Shown here: positions 13,223-15,690 of the stretch, piece after piece
Position numbering within the stretch: position 1 is the first letter of the stretch
Layout: each line of letters begins with the position of its first letter
Source of the DNA: DASVXQ01 sp046727955
GTDB lineage: Bacteria > Actinomycetota > CALGFH01
NCBI GenBank assembly: GCA_046727955.1
Contig: JBKPDO010000108.1
Coordinates: forward strand, 1 to 15,690
DNA length: 15,690 nt
Reading direction: 5' to 3'
The notes under the pieces: generated by a model
Told to the model about the DNA's origin: nothing
Database searches by the model: none
The model's input: the letters and a program-made list of their open reading frames with translations, nothing else
Translations under genes and position numbers: made by a program

Positions 13223-13339
13223 CCTTGCTTGATCTGCTCTGAGCTGCACGAATGCTTGGGCGTGGGAGTCTGGGTGTGTGCCCACGAACTCATGTTCTCC
13301 CTGGTCAGCACCTCATGTGCCCACTTGCCGCGGAACTCG
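13196..13339. repeat. 27-bp imperfect inverted repeat enclosing 90 bp (MITE-like or element remnant)
   Basis: The left arm (13196-13222, GGAGTTCCGC...GGCACATGA) and the reverse complement of the right arm (13313-13339, CGAGTTCCGC...GGCACATGA) agree in 22 of 27 bases. Both arms end ORFs that face each other: VPQLVGT-stop on + and VPRQVGT-stop on -. No transposase is present in the 90 bp between, and I see no clear target duplication outside. TGTGCCCAC appears a further time at 13277-13285. It could be a small non-autonomous element, an inverted duplication, or a bidirectional terminator. Confidence 0.55.
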
Positions 13340-13497
13340 AGCTAGAGCCCGCTCGATCAGCACGGCGAAGCCGATGCCCAGAGCATCGAGCCCAGCCATG
13401 TCAGGAGATGGATACGCACCGCCAGCAGTCGACAGACTCCTGCAGGTAAGGCGCACACGAGCCCAGCCGCCCAAGCCAGATCGAAGAGCATCGTCAT
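13313..13497 (-). pseudogene. Small hydrophobic protein, frameshifted
   Basis: From ATG at 13497 the - strand reads MTMLFDLAWAAGLVCALPAG, VCRLLAVRIHLLTWLGSMLW, a plausible two-helix membrane protein, but stops soon after (ASASPC, TGA at 13357-13359). Shifting the frame near 13375 continues the hydrophobic character: GIGFAVLIERALARVPRQVG, T, stop 13313-13315. The simplest reading is a one-base change in a gene of about 60 codons. I do not recognise the family and the start lacks a good ribosome site, so it may instead be non-coding. 13498-13581 shows nothing convincing. Confidence 0.4.
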
Positions 13498-13581
13498 ATT
13501 GACGCCAGTCGTCTCGGCCGACGCTTCAGCGCCCTGCTGTCCGCGCTCTGCTGCGTCCCGATGGTGGACCCGAGACACGGT

Positions 13582-15063
13582 TCACCCGGAGACCTCCGCG
13601 TGTGGTCGATCTGGACGATGAGCGCCCACCCCGTGGCCCCTCGGCGGGATGGCGAGCGAGGCGGCCAAGCCGACGACGAGGAGCGCGGCCTCGGCCAGCA
13701 GCGCCCAGCGTGCTGCGCCAGCGTCGGTGAGCACGCCGACTCGCAACACGGAGCCGAGGATGGCGACGCCTAAGGCGGCGCCAAGGGAGTTGTTGGTGGT
13801 GGCCAGGCCGCTGGCCGAGCCGGCTCGCTCGCGGGGGACCTCCGAGAGGATGACGTTCGTCAGTTGGGAACTGGCCATCCCGGCGCCGAGGCCGAACAAC
13901 CCGAGCGCCACTGCGAGCACCGCCCATTCGGTGTCGGGGCGCAGGATGGTTGCGCCGGTCACCACGCCGGCCAGCTGGACGAGGATCCCGGAGCGAACGA
14001 CGATCGTCGGACCCAGCTTCCCTGCGATCCGACTGCCGATCTGCGCGCCCACGAGGACGGCCAGCCCGACGGGAAGCAACCACCGGCCGGCACTGACCGG
14101 AGTGAGGTGATGGGTGGCCTGCAGGAAGACGGCAAGGACGAACATCATTCCCGCCTGGGCCATCACCACGGTGGCGGCGGTGACCAGGCCGCCGCTGAAG
14201 CTCCGGTTTCGGAAGAGCCCCAGGTCGACCAGCGGATCCCGGCCGGACTGCCCCTTCCGCCGCTCGAACAGCACGAAGCCGGTGAGGCCGACGGCGGCGA
14301 CGCCCAAGGCGACCACCACGGGCGACACCGACCACGACGCTTTCCACACGGCCATGCCGCCGAGTGCCAGTCCCACGCCCCGATTGACCAGCCAACCGTG
14401 ATCGGGGCCGTCGGTCACGGCGAAGACGACGAGGAACAGGCCGACGGCGGCGAGCACTGCGCCAGGAAGGTCTAGGCGCAAACGGCGGTCGCGACGGACG
14501 TCGGCAGGCAGCGCGGCGAGTGCGGCCAACGCGGCGAGGGGTGCCACCACCACGTTGATGCGAAAGCCCCACCGCCAGGAGTAATCGCTGGTCAACCAGC
14601 CGCCGATGACTGGCCCGACCGCGGCAGCGGCTCCGGCGACGCCGCCCCACACGGCAAACGCCTTTGCCCGCGCCGGGCCCTGGAACGTCGTTGACAGAGT
14701 CGCAAGCGACGCCGGGAACAGCAGCGCCGCCCCGACCCCCTCGATCACCGCTTCGCCGACCACCAGCACCTCCGTGCTGTGAGCGGCCGACGCAAGGAAC
14801 GAACCGCCCGCGAAGACAACGGCGCCGATGATGAAGGTCCGGCGCACGCCGACGAGATCGCCGATGCGCCCTCCGATGATCAGCAGGCTGCCGAGGGTGA
14901 GCGAGTAGCCGATGATCACCCACTGCAGGCTGCCGAGGTCGGTGTGCAGGTCGCGCCGGATCGTGGGGATGGCGACGTTCAGGATCGTCGTGTCGAGGGT
15001 GACGATCGCCACCACGGCGGCCATGGCCGTCAACGCCAACCAGCGCCGGGGGTGTTGAGACAC
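13582..15063 (-). CDS. DHA2 (EmrB/QacA-type) drug:H+ antiporter, MFS
   Basis: About 493 residues and 13-14 hydrophobic segments. Helix 1 carries the DHA2 signature VTLDTTILNVAIPTIRRDL; motif A is GGRIGDLVGVRRTF; the motif C region is GVAGAAAAVGPVIGGWLTS. It differs clearly from the exporter at 4223, so the two are not recent duplicates. GTG at 15063 (MSQHPRRWLALTAMAAVVAI) gives a normal-length N-terminus and lies 7 bases beyond the stop of the upstream reductase gene; AAGGAG overlaps the start too closely to be its ribosome site, so coupled re-initiation is likely. An in-frame GTG at 15117, inside the reductase gene, is an alternative. Role: proton-driven efflux of a small hydrophobic compound, substrate unknown. 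Confidence 0.88.
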   Translation of the reverse strand: MSQHPRRWLALTAMAAVVAIVTLDTTILNVAIPTIRRDLHTDLGSLQWVIIGYSLTLGSLLIIGGRIGDLVGVRRTFIIGAVVFAGGSFLASAAHSTEVLVVGEAVIEGVGAALLFPASLATLSTTFQGPARAKAFAVWGGVAGAAAAVGPVIGGWLTSDYSWRWGFRINVVVAPLAALAALAALPADVRRDRRLRLDLPGAVLAAVGLFLVVFAVTDGPDHGWLVNRGVGLALGGMAVWKASWSVSPVVVALGVAAVGLTGFVLFERRKGQSGRDPLVDLGLFRNRSFSGGLVTAATVVMAQAGMMFVLAVFLQATHHLTPVSAGRWLLPVGLAVLVGAQIGSRIAGKLGPTIVVRSGILVQLAGVVTGATILRPDTEWAVLAVALGLFGLGAGMASSQLTNVILSEVPRERAGSASGLATTNNSLGAALGVAILGSVLRVGVLTDAGAARWALLAEAALLVVGLAASLAIPPRGHGVGAHRPDRPHAEVSG

Positions 15064-15070
15064 TCCTTGA

Positions 15071-15538
15071 TCACGCCCCAACCGGCTCGACGCTCCAGCG
15101 GACGATGCTGAAGCCACGGCCGATAGCCGCCTCCATCCGGTCGCGGTCGACCTGCCCGTCTCGTCCGATGAACGGCACGAAGGAGGTGATGCGTGGGTTG
15201 ATCGCCATCATCCTGCGAAGTAGCCGCTCGACCTCTTCGACGTTCCGGATGAATTCGGGTCGCCCGAGAACGTCGCGCCCCCGGAGCCGTATCCGGATGG
15301 GCTCGCCCTCTCGAAGGTTCAACTTCCATCTCCCACCCGCAGGGGTGAGCAGGGTGTCGCCGTCCGGCACGTAGCTCACCGGCTGCCGGTAGGCCCGTCC
15401 GGTCTTGCGACCGGTGAACGAGAGCAACATCAGCCGGCGGTTCAGCGGTGTCTTGAACGGGAGCCGGAGCAGGAGCCGCATCGGGACGTTGATCATCCGC
15501 ATGCGGCGCGCCCGCCGACGGAGGCGATCTGGGCGCAT
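15071..15538 (-). CDS. Ddn-like deazaflavin (F420)-dependent nitroreductase/quinone reductase family protein
   Basis: 155 residues. The core FTGRKTGRAYRQPVSYV, then DGDTLLTPAGGRWKLNLREG and PIRIRLRGRD, is the split-barrel pattern of the F420H2-dependent Ddn family (PF04075; typical 'TTTGRKSGxxRxxPLxYvxdGdxlvvvaSxGG...WyhNL'). Members reduce quinones or nitroaromatics with F420H2. The C-terminal part (VERLLRRMMAINPRITSFVP, FIGRDGQVDRDRMEAAI) is helical and fits the subgroup annotated as nitroreductase/quinone reductase. The ATG at 15538 has no ribosome site; 11 bases upstream an insertion sequence begins, so the native 5' end was probably lost or displaced. ATG at 15502 is an internal alternative. 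The stop lies 7 bases before the exporter start, so both form one operon. Confidence 0.8.
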   Translation of the reverse strand: MRPDRLRRRARRMRMINVPMRLLLRLPFKTPLNRRLMLLSFTGRKTGRAYRQPVSYVPDGDTLLTPAGGRWKLNLREGEPIRIRLRGRDVLGRPEFIRNVEEVERLLRRMMAINPRITSFVPFIGRDGQVDRDRMEAAIGRGFSIVRWSVEPVGA

Positions 15539-15549
15539 GGGGGTCTGGT

Positions 15550-15690
15550 GGCTCTTCGCTAGTTCGTGTGGGTGGGTGAGAAGTCAAGTCGGCCCGCGAT
15601 GAGGTAGATCATCGCGATCAGGTTCTTCTTGTTGCGGTAGCCGCGAGCTCGCCGCTTGCTGGCTTGGACGAGCGAGTTGATGCCTTCCAG
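15550..15690 (-). mobile_element. Right end of an ISL3-family insertion sequence (runs off the window)
   Basis: GGCTCTTCGCTAGTTCGTGT starts at 15550 and has the GGCTCTT-type terminal sequence of ISL3-family elements; inward lies the 3' end of a matching transposase gene. ISL3 elements make 8-bp target duplications; the flank here is GGTCTGGT (15542-15549), whose partner would lie outside the window. Confidence 0.75.
15559..15690 (-). CDS. ISL3-family transposase, C-terminal part
   Basis: The - strand is open from the window edge for 43 codons to TAG (15559-15561): LEGINSLVQASKRRARGYRN, KKNLIAMIYLIAGRLDFSPT, HTN. The string 'EGINSLVQAxKRRARGYRNxxNLIAMIYLIAGRLDF' is the highly conserved C-terminus of ISL3 (IS204/IS1001/IS1096/IS1165) DDE transposases, containing the catalytic-helix region after the final Glu. 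Only the last tenth of the usual ~400-residue protein is inside the window. The stop codon lies within the terminal inverted repeat, nine bases from the element end, which is normal for compact insertion sequences. The rest must continue beyond 15690. Confidence 0.85.
   Translation of the reverse strand: MEGINSLVQASKRRARGYRNKKNLIAMIYLIAGRLDFSPTHTN

Noticed and set aside
1..15690. CRISPR array, tRNA or rRNA genes
   Set aside because: No spaced identical direct repeats of CRISPR size and no cloverleaf-like or rRNA-like segment were noticed on either strand by eye.

Overview
The window looks like chromosomal DNA of a high-GC soil-type actinomycete (Actinomycetota; genus not determinable). Reasons: strong G/C preference at third codon positions, GTG/TTG starts, and families typical of that phylum: a SigG-like ECF sigma factor with a SnoaL tail, an actinobacterial holin-X protein, a Ddn-like F420-dependent reductase, a luciferase-like F420 oxidoreductase and a Rho-N 'plasmid stabilization' protein. 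It is an accessory region of small independent transcription units, with many damaged genes among intact ones.

Layout. 1-628: N-terminal stub of a GH15 trehalase/glucoamylase-like gene, joined in frame to an intact SnoaL-like gene. 844-2700: orphan membrane sensor histidine kinase, preceded by a G-rich tandem repeat. 2781-2933: a 50-codon Cys-tailed small protein; its frame stays open past a UGA through a His10 tail to 3038, with a hairpin just after the UGA. 3066-4076 (-) and 4223-5665 (+): divergent ECF sigma factor and DHA2 exporter. 5814-6674: luciferase-like oxidoreductase interrupted by one TAG. 6832-8740: PadR repressor and FAD monooxygenase, start/stop overlapped, behind a recognisable promoter with an inverted-repeat operator. 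8839-9267: duplicated YccF membrane protein. 9324-9565: decayed TrkA-N/RCK fragment. 9740-11113 (-): secreted Asp-box beta-propeller. 11198-12064 (-): holin-X (truncated) and YihY/BrkB (internally deleted). 12275-12601 (+): Rho-N protein. 12709-13070: SpoIIE/PP2C phosphatase remnant. 13187-13497: inverted repeat, 11-codon ORF and frameshifted small membrane protein. 13582-15538 (-): DHA2 exporter and Ddn-like reductase in one unit. 15550-15690: end of an ISL3-family insertion sequence, abutting the reductase start.

Function. Intact units mostly concern sensing and response (histidine kinase, ECF sigma, PadR) and export or oxidation of small molecules (two DHA2 pumps, FAD monooxygenase, F420 reductase). 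The best-supported local circuit is PadR repressing its own operon with the monooxygenase. No single multi-gene system unites the window. The most unusual signals are the Cys/His small-protein locus at 2781-3038, the PadR control region, the inverted repeat at 13196-13339, and the density of gene remnants, which could be real decay or assembly damage.
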